Part shown: positions 1 to 7,326 of the stretch, in pieces | Numbering within the stretch: position 1 is the first letter of the stretch | How the letters are laid out: every line of letters starts with the position of its first letter | NCBI GenBank assembly: GCA_021201185.1 | Contig: JAJQFJ010000019.1 | Coordinates: forward strand, 1 to 40,930 | DNA from: Clostridiales bacterium | Lineage (GTDB): Bacteria; Bacillota; Clostridia; Oscillospirales; Oscillospiraceae | Direction of reading: 5' to 3' | Length of the DNA: 40,930 nucleotides | Translations under genes and position numbers: made by a program | The notes under the pieces: model-generated | Database searches by the model: none | What the model was told of the DNA's origin: nothing | The model's input: the letters and a program-made list of their open reading frames with translations, nothing else

Positions 1-56
1 GAAGCGATTCGGAAACAGGAAAATCTCATTGTTCAGTTTTGAGGGTACAGCAAGAA

Positions 57-171
<115 letters not shown>

Positions 172-173
172 AC

Positions 174-213
174 AAAAAACCGGTCAGTTTAAACTGGCCG
201 GTTTTTTCTTTTC
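174..213. terminator. bidirectional intrinsic terminator
   Basis: Near-perfect inverted repeat (13-nt arms 178-190 and 191-203, one G-T mismatch, TTTAAA apex) flanked by six A on the left and TTTTTTCTTTT on the right. It ends the rRNA operon on the plus strand and the converging gene at 230-613 on the minus strand. Confidence 0.9.
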
Positions 214-229
214 CTTTAGAGCAGAGAAC

Positions 230-613
230 TTACGCATTGTCCGTCCCCTGCACCTCCAGCAGCTCCAGGGCAGCCTGCCCCCGCAGGGTCAGGGCCATGC
301 TGCCGTGTACCGGGCAGTCTGCATAGGCGTCATAGGGGAAGTTGGCCAGGGGTAGATCATAGTCCAGACTGATCAGCCGCTTCTGCCACAGGGCGTTGAT
401 GATGGCGGCGTACTCCGCCTCGGTATATGTCTGCTCCTCCCGGTAGACGGGGAGCCGGTCCTCCTGCCGGTGACAGACCGGGAGGAAGGAGACCACCCCC
501 AGGCGAAGGAGCAGGGCGATCTCGCCGGGGGTGAGCACCAGCTGCGTCCCTCCGGCGCAGCCGGAGCAGCTCTCACATCCTCCGGGAGGACAGCTGTTGG
601 CTTGCAAATCCAT
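230..613 (-). CDS. small Cys-rich protein of unknown function, possible winged-helix fold
   Basis: I do not recognise the family. The 127-residue product starts at the ATG at 613, which has GGAGG five bases upstream; a longer reading frame to 682 would run through a hairpin and lacks a ribosome site. The N-terminus holds four closely spaced cysteines (C8, C13, C16, C19 in the order CPPGGCESCSGC), which could bind zinc or an Fe-S cluster. The rest alternates short helices and ends with a GSMALTLRGQAALELLE stretch that resembles the wing and last helix of winged-helix proteins; this is inference from pattern only. There is no signal peptide or membrane segment. The gene follows fabZ on the same strand but a hairpin at 632-662 separates them, so it may be only weakly co-transcribed with the fatty-acid genes. 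Confidence 0.7.
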   Translation of the reverse strand: MDLQANSCPPGGCESCSGCAGGTQLVLTPGEIALLLRLGVVSFLPVCHRQEDRLPVYREEQTYTEAEYAAIINALWQKRLISLDYDLPLANFPYDAYADCPVHGSMALTLRGQAALELLEVQGTDNA

Positions 614-631
614 AAAAACCTCCAAATGGGA

Positions 632-662
632 AACCGCCCCCCGTTTTCGACGGGGAGCGGTT
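632..662 (-). terminator. hairpin after fabZ
   Basis: Inverted repeat AACCGC-CCCCG / CGGGG-GCGGTT around a short loop, directly after the fabZ stop on the minus strand. The following T-tract is poor (TTTCCC), so it may be a weak terminator or an mRNA 3' stabiliser between fabZ and the small downstream gene. Confidence 0.55.
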
Positions 663-665
663 GTG

Positions 666-1082
666 TTATTTGACCAGGGCAAAGGAGAATTCAGCAGTGA
701 CGCTGAGCTTGCCGTTTACATAGCCCTTGGCAGCGCACCAGTAGAAGGGGCCCTTGCTCTTTGTGATGGTGCTCTCGCTCTCCAGAGTGTCCCCGGGCTT
801 CACCGGGCTCTTGAAGCGCACCTTATCCAGGCTGGTGAACATGGGGGTGCTGCCCTTCAGCTCCGGGTTGCTGGCCAGCAGCACCGCCGCACCCTGGGCC
901 ATCATCTCGCAGAGAATGACACCGGGCACTACGGGATTGCCCGGAAAATGCCCCTTGAGGAAGAACTCCTCGCCGGAGACGTGATACTTGGCGTGGGCCA
1001 CGCCGTCGATGACCTCGGCCTCCTGCACCAGGAGCATATTGTCCCGATGGGGGAGGATCTGTTTGATCTCTTCCTGATTCAT
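666..1082 (-). CDS. fabZ: 3-hydroxyacyl-ACP dehydratase FabZ
   Basis: Removes water from 3-hydroxyacyl-ACP to give trans-2-enoyl-ACP in the cytosolic type II fatty-acid elongation cycle. The 138-residue length is normal for FabZ. The N-terminal LPHRDNMLL motif, the catalytic GHFPGNPVVPGV segment (His45) and Glu59 in PGVILCEMMAQ of the hot-dog fold are all present. It lies 15 bases after fabF on the same strand, as the last core gene of the cluster. No enoyl-ACP reductase (fabI/fabK) or fabH gene lies next to it, so those steps must be encoded elsewhere. An isomerising FabA role is unlikely given the FabZ-type sequence. Confidence 0.95.
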   Translation of the reverse strand: MNQEEIKQILPHRDNMLLVQEAEVIDGVAHAKYHVSGEEFFLKGHFPGNPVVPGVILCEMMAQGAAVLLASNPELKGSTPMFTSLDKVRFKSPVKPGDTLESESTITKSKGPFYWCAAKGYVNGKLSVTAEFSFALVK

Positions 1083-1097
1083 TCTGTCCTTCCTCCT

Positions 1098-2333
1098 TTA
1101 CTCCGCCAGCTTTTTGAAGGCGATGCAGCCGTTGTGGCCGCCGAAGCCCAGAGAGGTGGAGAGGGCGGCGTTCAGCTGAACCTCGCGGGCCTGGTTGGGC
1201 ACCACGTCCAGATCGCACTCCGGGTCGGGTACCTGATAGCCCACCGTGGGAGGCACCACGCCGTTGGCCAGGGCCAGGACGGAGATCACCGCCTCAGTGG
1301 CCCCCGCAGCGCCCAGCATATGGCCGGTAGCGCCCTTGGTGGAGGAGACCATGATCTTGTAGGCGTCCTCCTGACCGAAAGCCCGCTTCAGGGCCAGCGT
1401 CTCGATCTTGTCGTTCATGGGGGTGGAGGTGCCGTGAGCGTTGACATAGACCCGGGCGGGGGCGTATTCACCCACACCGGCCAGGGCCTGGGCGATGGCG
1501 TCGCCGCCGCCCTCTCCCGTCGGGTCGGGGGCGGTGATGTGATGGGCATCGCAGGTGGTGCCATAGCCGCAGAGCTCGCAGTAGATGTGAGCGCCCCGGG
1601 CCTTGGCGTGCTCATACTCCTCCAGGATAAGGGCGGCAGCACCCTCGCCCATGACAAAGCCGTCCCGCTCCCGGTCAAAGGGGATGGAGGCCCGGTCCGG
1701 GTCGGTGGCGGAGCTGAGGGCCTGGCAGTTGATAAAGCCGGCGGTGCTCACCGGGGAGATAGCCGCCTCGGCTCCACCGGCCACCATGGCGTCGGCGTAG
1801 CCGTGGAGGATGTTCCGATAGGCCTCGCCGATGGCGTGGGTGGAGGAGGCGCAGGCGGAGGCCATGCTCAGGCAGGAGCCCTTGCAGTGGTGCTTGATGG
1901 CCACAAACCCGGCCCCGGCGTTGCCCATCATATTGGTGATGGTGTAGGGGGAGACCCGGCGGGGACCCTTGGTGGCGATCTTCGTCTGCTCCTCCACCAT
2001 GGTGTTCATGCCACCGATGCCGGAGGAGAAGTAGCAGCCCATCCGCTTGGGGTCGATAGTGCCCTCAATGCCGGACTCGGCAAAGGCCTGGTCAGCGGCG
2101 GCGATGGCGTACTGGATATAGAGGTCGTGGCGGCGGACCTCGCTGCGCTCCATGTAGAGCAGGGGGTCAAAATCCTTCACCTCAGCCGCCAGAGTCGCCT
2201 TAAAGTCCGTCAGGTCAAATCGGGTGATCCGGGCAATGCCGTGCTTTCCGGCCAACAGGTTGGCCCACATGGTGGGCACATCGTTGCCGACAGCATTGAC
2301 CGCACCCAGTCCGGTCACAACAACTCGTCTCAT
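1098..2333 (-). CDS. fabF: 3-oxoacyl-ACP synthase II FabF
   Basis: Condenses malonyl-ACP with acyl-ACP, the carbon-adding step of fatty-acid elongation. The thiolase-fold product is 411 residues, as usual for KAS II. The catalytic triad is visible: Cys161 in SMASACASSTHAIGE, His300 in VNAHGTSTP and His338 in STKGATGHMLGAAGA, with the family lysine at 333. Start choice: an in-frame ATG at 2339 is only two bases from the AAAGGG ribosome site, while the ATG at 2333 has eight bases, so 2333 is preferred; the difference is two residues. It lies between fabG (gap about 63 bases) and fabZ in the minus-strand fab cluster. Confidence 0.95.
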   Translation of the reverse strand: MRRVVVTGLGAVNAVGNDVPTMWANLLAGKHGIARITRFDLTDFKATLAAEVKDFDPLLYMERSEVRRHDLYIQYAIAAADQAFAESGIEGTIDPKRMGCYFSSGIGGMNTMVEEQTKIATKGPRRVSPYTITNMMGNAGAGFVAIKHHCKGSCLSMASACASSTHAIGEAYRNILHGYADAMVAGGAEAAISPVSTAGFINCQALSSATDPDRASIPFDRERDGFVMGEGAAALILEEYEHAKARGAHIYCELCGYGTTCDAHHITAPDPTGEGGGDAIAQALAGVGEYAPARVYVNAHGTSTPMNDKIETLALKRAFGQEDAYKIMVSSTKGATGHMLGAAGATEAVISVLALANGVVPPTVGYQVPDPECDLDVVPNQAREVQLNAALSTSLGFGGHNGCIAFKKLAE

Positions 2334-2396
2334 ACACATTTCCCTTTCATAATAAACGGCCTGATATAGGGCTCAAAGCCAAATGGGGGAAGCGGC

Positions 2397-3146
2397 TCAC
2401 ATGCCGATGCCGCCGTCCACCCGGATCACCTCACCGGTGATATACTTTGCCTTGTCGCTGGCCAGGAAGGCCACGCACTCGGCGATGTCCTCCGGCTTGC
2501 CCATGTGGCCCATGGGGACGGTGGAGAGCAGGCCCTTCAGGGCGTCCTGGTCCATGGAGGCGGTCATGGGCGTCTCAATGGCTCCGGGGGCCACGGCGTT
2601 GCAGGTGATGCCACGGGTAGCCAGCTCCCGGGCCACCGTCTTGGTCAGGGCGATGACCCCGCCCTTGGCGGCGGTGTAGTTGGCCTGGGCCGCATTGCCG
2701 ATGAGACCGGAGACGGAGGAGATGTTGATGATCCGTCCGGCCTTCTTCTTCATAAAGTTGCGATAGCAGGCCTTGATGGTGTTGAACATGCTCTTCAGAT
2801 TGATGTTCAGCACCATGTCCCACTCCTGCTCGGTCATGGCCAGGAGCACATGGTCACGGGTGATACCGGCGTTGTTCACCAGGATATCCACCCCGCCGAA
2901 CTCCTTGACGACGGCCTTCACCGTCTCCTGGACGGCATCGTAGTTGGACACATCGCAGCGGCGGAAGGCGGCGGTGACGCCGTGGGCCTGGGCGATGTTG
3001 TTGGCGGCTTCCACGCCGTTCTCCTCGGGGCACAGATCCAGCAGGACCACGCTGGCCCCCTCCCGGGCCAGGGTGTCCGCGATGGCATAGCCGATGCCCC
3101 GAGCCGCTCCGGTGACCAGAGCTACCTTTCCCTGTAAATCAGCCAT
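2397..3146 (-). CDS. fabG: 3-oxoacyl-ACP reductase FabG
   Basis: NADPH-dependent reduction of 3-oxoacyl-ACP to 3-hydroxyacyl-ACP. The 249-residue short-chain dehydrogenase shows the cofactor motif TGAARGIG (12-19), the NNAG motif (91-94), and the catalytic Ser144, Tyr157 and Lys161 (ANYTAAKGG). Its start codon overlaps the end of fabD by eight bases, a sign of translational coupling. Among the many SDR enzymes the assignment rests on both sequence pattern and its position between fabD and fabF. Confidence 0.95.
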   Translation of the reverse strand: MADLQGKVALVTGAARGIGYAIADTLAREGASVVLLDLCPEENGVEAANNIAQAHGVTAAFRRCDVSNYDAVQETVKAVVKEFGGVDILVNNAGITRDHVLLAMTEQEWDMVLNINLKSMFNTIKACYRNFMKKKAGRIINISSVSGLIGNAAQANYTAAKGGVIALTKTVARELATRGITCNAVAPGAIETPMTASMDQDALKGLLSTVPMGHMGKPEDIAECVAFLASDKAKYITGEVIRVDGGIGM

Positions 3147-4062
3147 TGGTTACCTCCTCAATGGTGGCGCGGAGCGAGTCCGCGCTGTCAACGTTGCAGC
3201 ACTTGACGGACGGGTCGATCTTGCCGATCAGACCGGTGAGGGTGTTGCCGGGGCCTACCTCGATAAAGGTGTCAAAGCCGTCGGCGATTATGTTTTCCAC
3301 GATGGTCTGCCAGCGCACCGGGCTGATGACCTGGCGGGCCAGCAGGTCGGCATAGCTCTCCGGCCCCTCATAGGGCTTGCCGGTGACGTTGGAGTAGAGG
3401 GCGTACTTGGGAGCCTGGAAGGTGTAACCCTTCAGCTCTTCCGCCAGTCCCTGGCTGGCCGAGGCCATAAAGGGGGAGTGGAAGGCCCCGGCTACCCGCA
3501 GGGGGATGGCCCGTCCGCCCGCCGCCTTGACAGCGGCCTTGAAGTCGCCCATGGAGGCGGACAGTCCGGCGCAGACGGTCTGGGCGGGGGAGTTGTAGTT
3601 TACCGGATAGACCTGGTCGAACTGACCGGCCAGCTCCTCCACCTTCTCCGGGGGAAGCTTGACCACGGCCACCATGCCGGTGTCTGCCACGTCAGAGGCC
3701 TCCTGCATCAGCTCGCCCCGGCGGCAGACCAGGCGGAAGCTGTCCTCCACAGAGAGCGCGCCGGAGAAGGCCAGAGCCCCGATCTCGCCCACGGAGAAGC
3801 CGGCCAGAGCGGCGGGCTGGATACCGGCCTCGGTCAGGGCGGAGGCGGCAGCCACCTCCACGGCGAACATATCCGGCTGAGTGTTGGAGGTGACAGTCAG
3901 CTCCTCCTTGGTGCCGGAGAAGCACTGGGCACTGGTGCCCGGACGGATGCTGTCACACAGGTCGAACACCGCCCTGGCGGCGGGGCTGACCTGGGCCAGG
4001 GAGACGCCCATACCGGGATACTGCGCGCCCTGACCGGAAAATACAAATGCGATCTTGCTCAT
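3139..4062 (-). CDS. fabD: malonyl-CoA:ACP transacylase FabD
   Basis: Moves malonyl from CoA to the phosphopantetheine arm of ACP, supplying FabF and FabH. The 307-residue product has the N-terminal FSGQGAQYPGMG motif, the nucleophile Ser90 in GFSVGEIGAL and the catalytic His195 in AGAFHSPFM. The ATG at 4062 has GGAGG five bases upstream. It overlaps fabG by eight bases. An intrinsic terminator lies just upstream (4091-4121), so its expression depends on read-through from the acpP transcript or on an undetected promoter. Confidence 0.96.
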   Translation of the reverse strand: MSKIAFVFSGQGAQYPGMGVSLAQVSPAARAVFDLCDSIRPGTSAQCFSGTKEELTVTSNTQPDMFAVEVAAASALTEAGIQPAALAGFSVGEIGALAFSGALSVEDSFRLVCRRGELMQEASDVADTGMVAVVKLPPEKVEELAGQFDQVYPVNYNSPAQTVCAGLSASMGDFKAAVKAAGGRAIPLRVAGAFHSPFMASASQGLAEELKGYTFQAPKYALYSNVTGKPYEGPESYADLLARQVISPVRWQTIVENIIADGFDTFIEVGPGNTLTGLIGKIDPSVKCCNVDSADSLRATIEEVTNG

Positions 4063-4090
4063 AAAACCTCCAAAATGGACGGAACACAGG

Positions 4091-4121
4091 AAAAAACTGC
4101 CGCCGTCAGGACGGCGGCAGT
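4091..4121 (-). terminator. intrinsic terminator between acpP and fabD
   Basis: Perfect 11-bp stem ACTGCCGCCGT / ACGGCGGCAGT (4096-4106 with 4111-4121), 4-nt loop, followed on the minus strand by TTTTTTCC. It sits inside the fab operon and should end a large share of acpP transcripts before fabD. Confidence 0.88.
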
Positions 4122-4180
4122 CTGGTTTGTTGAAATCTAAATCACCTGTGTTCCAGATGCAAACAGTGGAAGCTCTGGCT

Positions 4181-4204
4181 GTCCGGCTCCCGGGAGAGCC
4201 GGAC
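4181..4204 (-). other. stable hairpin just after acpP
   Basis: Perfect 9-bp stem GTCCGGCTC / GAGCCGGAC with a 6-nt loop, starting 14 bases beyond the acpP stop on the minus strand. No U-tract follows, so it is more likely an mRNA 3' stabiliser or processing signal than a terminator. Confidence 0.6.
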
Positions 4205-4218
4205 GGAGATGACCGAAA

Positions 4219-4446
4219 TTACTCAGCCAGCTTCTTCTCGATGAAAGCGACCAGCTCGCCGACGGTGGAGACCTTCTCATCCAGATCCAGCTCAGAGTCC
4301 AGTTCCTCCTCCAGCTCCATGACCATCTCAACGGTCTCCAGGGAGTCGATGCCCAGGCTCTCGAAAGTGGTATCGGCAGTAATCTCGGAAGCGTCCCGGC
4401 CGGTGTGGTCAGCCAGAACATCGGCAACCTTTGCAAAAATGTCCAT
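4219..4446 (-). CDS. acpP: acyl carrier protein AcpP
   Basis: Carries growing acyl chains on a 4'-phosphopantetheine arm. The 75-residue, strongly acidic, all-helical protein has the attachment serine Ser35 in the canonical LGIDSLETVEMVMELEEE segment. An AGGAGG site lies eight bases upstream of the ATG. It follows the fabT regulator and precedes fabD, but hairpins stand on both sides (4181-4204 and 4483-4509) and a terminator follows, which would allow a short, abundant acpP mRNA, in line with the high cellular level of ACP. Confidence 0.97.
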   Translation of the reverse strand: MDIFAKVADVLADHTGRDASEITADTTFESLGIDSLETVEMVMELEEELDSELDLDEKVSTVGELVAFIEKKLAE

Positions 4447-4482
4447 GATTGAGTCCTCCTAAAAAGAATCCTTTGAATATAT

Positions 4483-4509
4483 CTGAAAGCCGCAGCACCG
4501 GCTTTTCAG
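4483..4509 (-). other. hairpin between fabT and acpP
   Basis: Stem CTGAAA-GCCG / CGGC-TTTTCAG (one bulge) in the 77-base gap between fabT and acpP. No T-tract follows on the minus strand; it could protect the 5' end of a processed acpP mRNA. Confidence 0.5.
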
Positions 4510-4523
4510 CGGAAGTGAGTTCG

Positions 4524-5000
4524 TCAGTCCTTCTGACTGCTCTTGCCGCCCTCGATGAGGGTCTCCAGAAAGATCTGGTTCAGCTTTTCCACCCCTTTGA
4601 TGAGAACGGCTTTCTCCCCCTGGGTGAATTCGTCGGTCAGACGGTTGAAGAGCTGACGGCGATAGTAGCGGTGGTAGGCATAGGCCAGCCTGCCCTGGCG
4701 GGTGAGCCGCACCCGGATGGAACGCCCGTCCTGAGGGCTGCGCTCCTTGCTGACGAAGCCCCGGCGGGCCAGCTTGTTCACAGCCACGCTGGCGGTGGGG
4801 CGGGCCACGTGGATGGCGTCGGCAATCTCGCTGACCGAGATGCCGTCCTCTCCGCCGTTGCCCACCACCTGAATCAGGTGGAACTCGCCGGTGGACAGTC
4901 CCAGATGGGTGCAGGAGCGGACGCTCTGCTCCTCCATACTCAGGATGTTCAGATACGCCTCGTCCAGAAGCTCGTTCAACCGGGCCGCAAAGTCGTCCAT
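4524..5000 (-). CDS. fabT: MarR-family regulator, FabT-type fatty-acid repressor
   Basis: A 158-residue winged-helix regulator of the MarR family: the helix-turn-helix reads ISVSEIADAIHVARPTASVA and is followed by the MarR wing (SKERSPQDGRSIRVRLTRQG). Start choice: ATG at 5000, with a GGGAGGGGG ribosome site about eight bases upstream; an in-frame TTG at 5027 is less likely. It is the first gene of the acpP-fab cluster, which is the position of FabT in Firmicutes, where the protein binds acyl-ACP and represses the fab genes. A promoter with an imperfect palindrome at the start site (5031-5047) lies directly upstream and suggests autoregulation. The FabT role is inferred from context; MarR proteins are hard to assign from sequence alone. 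Confidence 0.85.
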   Translation of the reverse strand: MDDFAARLNELLDEAYLNILSMEEQSVRSCTHLGLSTGEFHLIQVVGNGGEDGISVSEIADAIHVARPTASVAVNKLARRGFVSKERSPQDGRSIRVRLTRQGRLAYAYHRYYRRQLFNRLTDEFTQGEKAVLIKGVEKLNQIFLETLIEGGKSSQKD

Positions 5001-5030
5001 AGTCCGAACCCCCTCCCGGCGCCGCAAAAC

Positions 5031-5047
5031 AGTTAAACAGACTAACT
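5031..5047 (-). promoter_or_regulatory. putative FabT operator
   Basis: Inverted repeat AGTTA-N7-TAACT placed at the predicted transcription start of the fabT promoter, 31 bases upstream of the fabT ATG. Its AGTT/AACT arms and length resemble operators of FabT-type MarR regulators. Confidence 0.6.
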
Positions 5048-5056
5048 ATCTATCCA

Positions 5057-5085
5057 ATGATACCCAAGGCGTTCCCGATTGTCAA
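5057..5085 (-). promoter_or_regulatory. sigma-A promoter of fabT-acpP-fab operon
   Basis: Minus-strand TTGACA (5085-5080), 17-base spacer, TATCAT (5062-5057). Predicted start near 5050, inside or next to the AGTTA/TAACT palindrome. Confidence 0.85.
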
Positions 5086-5185
5086 GAGGTTTTGGGGAAA
5101 AAGAGACAAAAAATGAGCCCGACATTTTTTCATCCCCGACCTTATGGGACGCCAGGGCAAATCTGTCCAAATCTGTTACATCCGG

Positions 5186-5212
5186 CCCTGTTTGTCCGGT
5201 TGACAAACAGGG
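5186..5212. promoter_or_regulatory. perfect palindrome over the metK -35 box
   Basis: Two perfect 11-base arms (CCCTGTTTGTC at 5186-5196 and its complement at 5202-5212) around a 5-base centre. The right half covers the TTGACA of the metK promoter, which is where a repressor would block RNA polymerase. It is upstream of the transcription start, so it acts as DNA, not in the riboswitch RNA. Confidence 0.6.
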
Positions 5213-5228
5213 GTAGAGTCCATATAAT
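5200..5228 (+). promoter_or_regulatory. sigma-A promoter of metK
   Basis: Consensus TTGACA (5200-5205), 17-base spacer, TATAAT (5223-5228). Transcription should begin near 5235, just before the S-box aptamer. Confidence 0.92.
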
Positions 5229-5246
5229 AACCTTACAATAAAACAG

Positions 5247-5358
5247 CCTTATCAAGAGTGGCGGAGGGATTGGCCCGATGAAGCCCGGCAACCTGCCCTG
5301 TCAGCAGACGTGCTGATGGGTAAGGTGCCAAGTCCAGCGGTTTTTCGTAAAGATGAGG
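5247..5358 (+). promoter_or_regulatory. SAM-I riboswitch (S-box) aptamer
   Basis: The S-box core is present in order: CTTATCAAGAGTGGCGGAGG, then GGCCCGATGAAGCCCGGCAACC, split here by the P2 internal loop, then GGTGCCAAGTCC, then GTAAAGATGAGG. P1 forms between 5247-5253 and 5352-5358. It binds S-adenosylmethionine, and the terminator at 5374-5404 completes a transcription-off switch. It controls metK, the SAM synthetase, as expected for feedback control. Confidence 0.95.
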
Positions 5359-5373
5359 ACAGCGTGCTCTCTG

Positions 5374-5404
5374 CTGCGTATCCGCATGGGTGCGCAGTTT
5401 TTTT
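5374..5404 (+). terminator. riboswitch expression-platform terminator
   Basis: Stem 5374-5383 with 5388-5397 (10 pairs including G-U), 4-nt loop, then seven T. Positioned 15 bases beyond the S-box aptamer and 78 bases before the metK start. Confidence 0.9.
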
Positions 5405-5482
5405 GCAGGCAATCACGGGGCTGTGTTGTTGTAAAAAAGACCGGGGCGTCATACCCCCAACACAGAAAGGAATCGCAACACC

Positions 5483-6664
5483 ATGAGCAACCGTATTTTC
5501 ACCTCTGAATCTGTCACCGAGGGGCATCCGGACAAGGTCTGTGACCAGATCTCGGACGCCGTCCTGGACGCCATGCTGGCCCAGGACCCCATGAGCCGGG
5601 TGGCCTGCGAGACGGCTACCACCACCGGCATGGTGCTGGTCATGGGGGAGATCACCTCCGAGGCCCAGGTGGACATCCCCGCCATCGTCCGGAAGACGGT
5701 GGCCGACATCGGCTACAACAAACCGGAGTACGGCTTTGACGCCCAGACCTGCGCCGTATTCACCACCCTGGACAAGCAGTCCCCCGACATCGCCATGGGG
5801 GTGGACCAGTCCTATGAGGCCCAGGGAGGCCAGGAGGACGAGGCCGACCGCATCGGCGCAGGAGACCAGGGCATGATGTTCGGCTACGCCTGCCGGGAGA
5901 CTCAGGAGCTGATGCCCGCCCCCGTGGCCCTGGCCCACAATCTGACCCGGGCCCTGGCCGCCCAGCGCCGGAGCGGCGCTCTCCCCTGGCTCCGTCCCGA
6001 CGGCAAGAGCCAGGTCACGGTGGCCTATGACGAGAACGGCAACGTGGAGTGGTGCCCCGCCATCGTGGTCTCCACCCAGCACGACCCGGACATCAGAATT
6101 AAAGACCTGCGGGAAGCAGTGATCGAGGAGATTATCCGGCCCAACCTGCCCCGGCGGTATATCCGTCCGGAGACAAAATTTTATGTCAACCCCACCGGCC
6201 GCTTCGTGGTGGGCGGACCTGTGGGCGATTCCGGCCTCACCGGGCGGAAGATCATCGTGGACACCTACGGCGGCGCGGCGGCCCACGGCGGCGGCTGCTT
6301 CTCCGGCAAGGACCCCACCAAGGTGGACCGCTCCGCCGCCTACATGGCCCGGTACGCCGCCAAAAACCTGGTGGCTGCCGGACTGGCGGACCGCTGCCAG
6401 ATCGAGCTGGCCTACGCCATCGGCGTGGCCCGGCCGGTGTCCGTCCTGGTGGACAGCTTCGGCACTGGAACGGTCAGCGACGAGCGGCTGTCCCAGCTGG
6501 TGCAGCAGGTGTTCGACCTGCGGCCCGCCTCCATCATCCGCACCCTGGACCTCCGGCGGCCCATCTACAGGCAGACCGCCGCCTACGGCCACTTTGGCCG
6601 CCCCGACCTGGACCTCCCCTGGGAGCGCCTGGACAAGGTGGAGGAGCTGAAAGCGGCCCTCTGA
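5483..6664 (+). CDS. metK: S-adenosylmethionine synthetase MetK
   Basis: Makes S-adenosylmethionine from methionine and ATP in the cytosol. The 393-residue product shows the substrate motif [14 protein letters not shown] (13-26), the ATP motif [12 protein letters not shown] (125-136) and the glycine-rich loop and metal site around 262-284 ending in [14 protein letters not shown]. One small departure: the glycine-rich loop reads [10 protein letters not shown], with Cys where most bacterial enzymes have Ala. The start is ATG 5483 with AAAGGA 11 bases upstream. It is a single-gene unit under SAM-I riboswitch control, closed by a strong terminator. Confidence 0.98.
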   Translation: MSNRIFTSESVTEGHPDKVCDQISDAVLDAMLAQDPMSRVACETATTTGMVLVMGEITSEAQVDIPAIVRKTVADIGYNKPEYGFDAQTCAVFTTLDKQSPDIAMGVDQSYEAQGGQEDEADRIGAGDQGMMFGYACRETQELMPAPVALAHNLTRALAAQRRSGALPWLRPDGKSQVTVAYDENGNVEWCPAIVVSTQHDPDIRIKDLREAVIEEIIRPNLPRRYIRPETKFYVNPTGRFVVGGPVGDSGLTGRKIIVDTYGGAAAHGGGCFSGKDPTKVDRSAAYMARYAAKNLVAAGLADRCQIELAYAIGVARPVSVLVDSFGTGTVSDERLSQLVQQVFDLRPASIIRTLDLRRPIYRQTAAYGHFGRPDLDLPWERLDKVEELKAAL

Positions 6665-6685
6665 GCCTTCTGTTTTACGCACTTC

Positions 6686-6717
6686 GGCCCGGCAGGATGA
6701 CCTGCCGGGCCATTTTT
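6686..6717 (+). terminator. intrinsic terminator of metK
   Basis: Perfect 11-bp stem GGCCCGGCAGG / CCTGCCGGGCC, ATGA loop, then ATTTTT. Confidence 0.93.
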
Positions 6718-6825
6718 GCCCTTTACCGGAAAGACAAAACGTGGTAGGATTTTCCGAGACGGATTCCCACCGCCCGGTGCAGCAGAACCGCTGCCTGAAA
6801 CGTATTCTATAACGAGAAGAGAGAA

Positions 6826-6843
6826 GGAGGGACGCCTCCCGTG
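6826..6843 (+). promoter_or_regulatory. ribosome site of the sigma gene held in a small hairpin
   Basis: The Shine-Dalgarno GGAGG (6826-6830) can pair perfectly with CCTCC (6835-6839) across a GACG tetraloop, ending one base before the GTG start at 6841. This could lower translation unless opened. Confidence 0.45.
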
Positions 6844-7326
6844 TTTGGAAGAAAGAAGCCGCCGGAACACCAGGACTTTGAGGCCCTGGTCTGTCGGCAG
6901 GAGAACCGCATCTATCGCCTGGCCCTGTCCATTCTGGGCAATGTACAGGACGCCGAGGACCAGACGCAGGAGACCTTCCTCCGGTATCTGGAAAAGCGCC
7001 CGGTCTTTGAAAACGAGGCCCATGAGAGCGCCTGGCTGCTCACCGTGACCCGGAACGGCTGCATCTCCCGCCTCCGCTCCAAGTCCCGGCAGAACCTGCC
7101 CCTGGAGACAGACATCCCCACCCCGGGGCCGGAGGAGCGGGAGGAGATCGAGGAGCTGTTCCGTCTGCCCGCGGAGGACAGAGCGGTCATTCACCTGTAT
7201 TACTATGAGGGCTGGTCCACCGGAGAGATTGCCCGGATGACAGGGGCCAAAGAGGGCACCGTCCGCAGCCGTCTCAGCCGGGCCAGAGGCAAGCTGAGAG
7301 CATTATTGGAGGAGGTGGAAGGATGA
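6841..7326 (+). CDS. ECF-type RNA polymerase sigma factor
   Basis: A 161-residue extracytoplasmic-function sigma factor with only regions 2 and 4. Region 2 (about 14-80) carries IYRLALSILGNVQDAEDQTQETFLRYL, the -10 reading and core-binding part; region 4 (about 104-155) carries the helix-turn-helix STGEIARMTGAKEGTVRSRLSRARGKL, which reads the -35 element. The start is GTG 6841 with GAAGGAGGG nine bases upstream; translation may be limited by a hairpin over that site. Its stop overlaps the start of the next gene (ATGA), pointing to a sigma/anti-sigma pair. I could not find a convincing autoregulated ECF promoter upstream. The stimulus is unknown. Confidence 0.9.
   Translation: MFGRKKPPEHQDFEALVCRQENRIYRLALSILGNVQDAEDQTQETFLRYLEKRPVFENEAHESAWLLTVTRNGCISRLRSKSRQNLPLETDIPTPGPEEREEIEELFRLPAEDRAVIHLYYYEGWSTGEIARMTGAKEGTVRSRLSRARGKLRALLEEVEG

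Noticed and set aside
531..2369. Long open frame antisense to fabF/fabZ
   Set aside because: Mirror frame of GC-rich coding DNA; no ribosome site, composition dominated by Gly/His/Leu/Val, no recognisable domain. The opposite strand encodes intact FabF and FabZ.
5252..6682. 476-codon open frame antisense to metK and its riboswitch
   Set aside because: Runs through the S-box and terminator and mirrors metK codons; no start signal.
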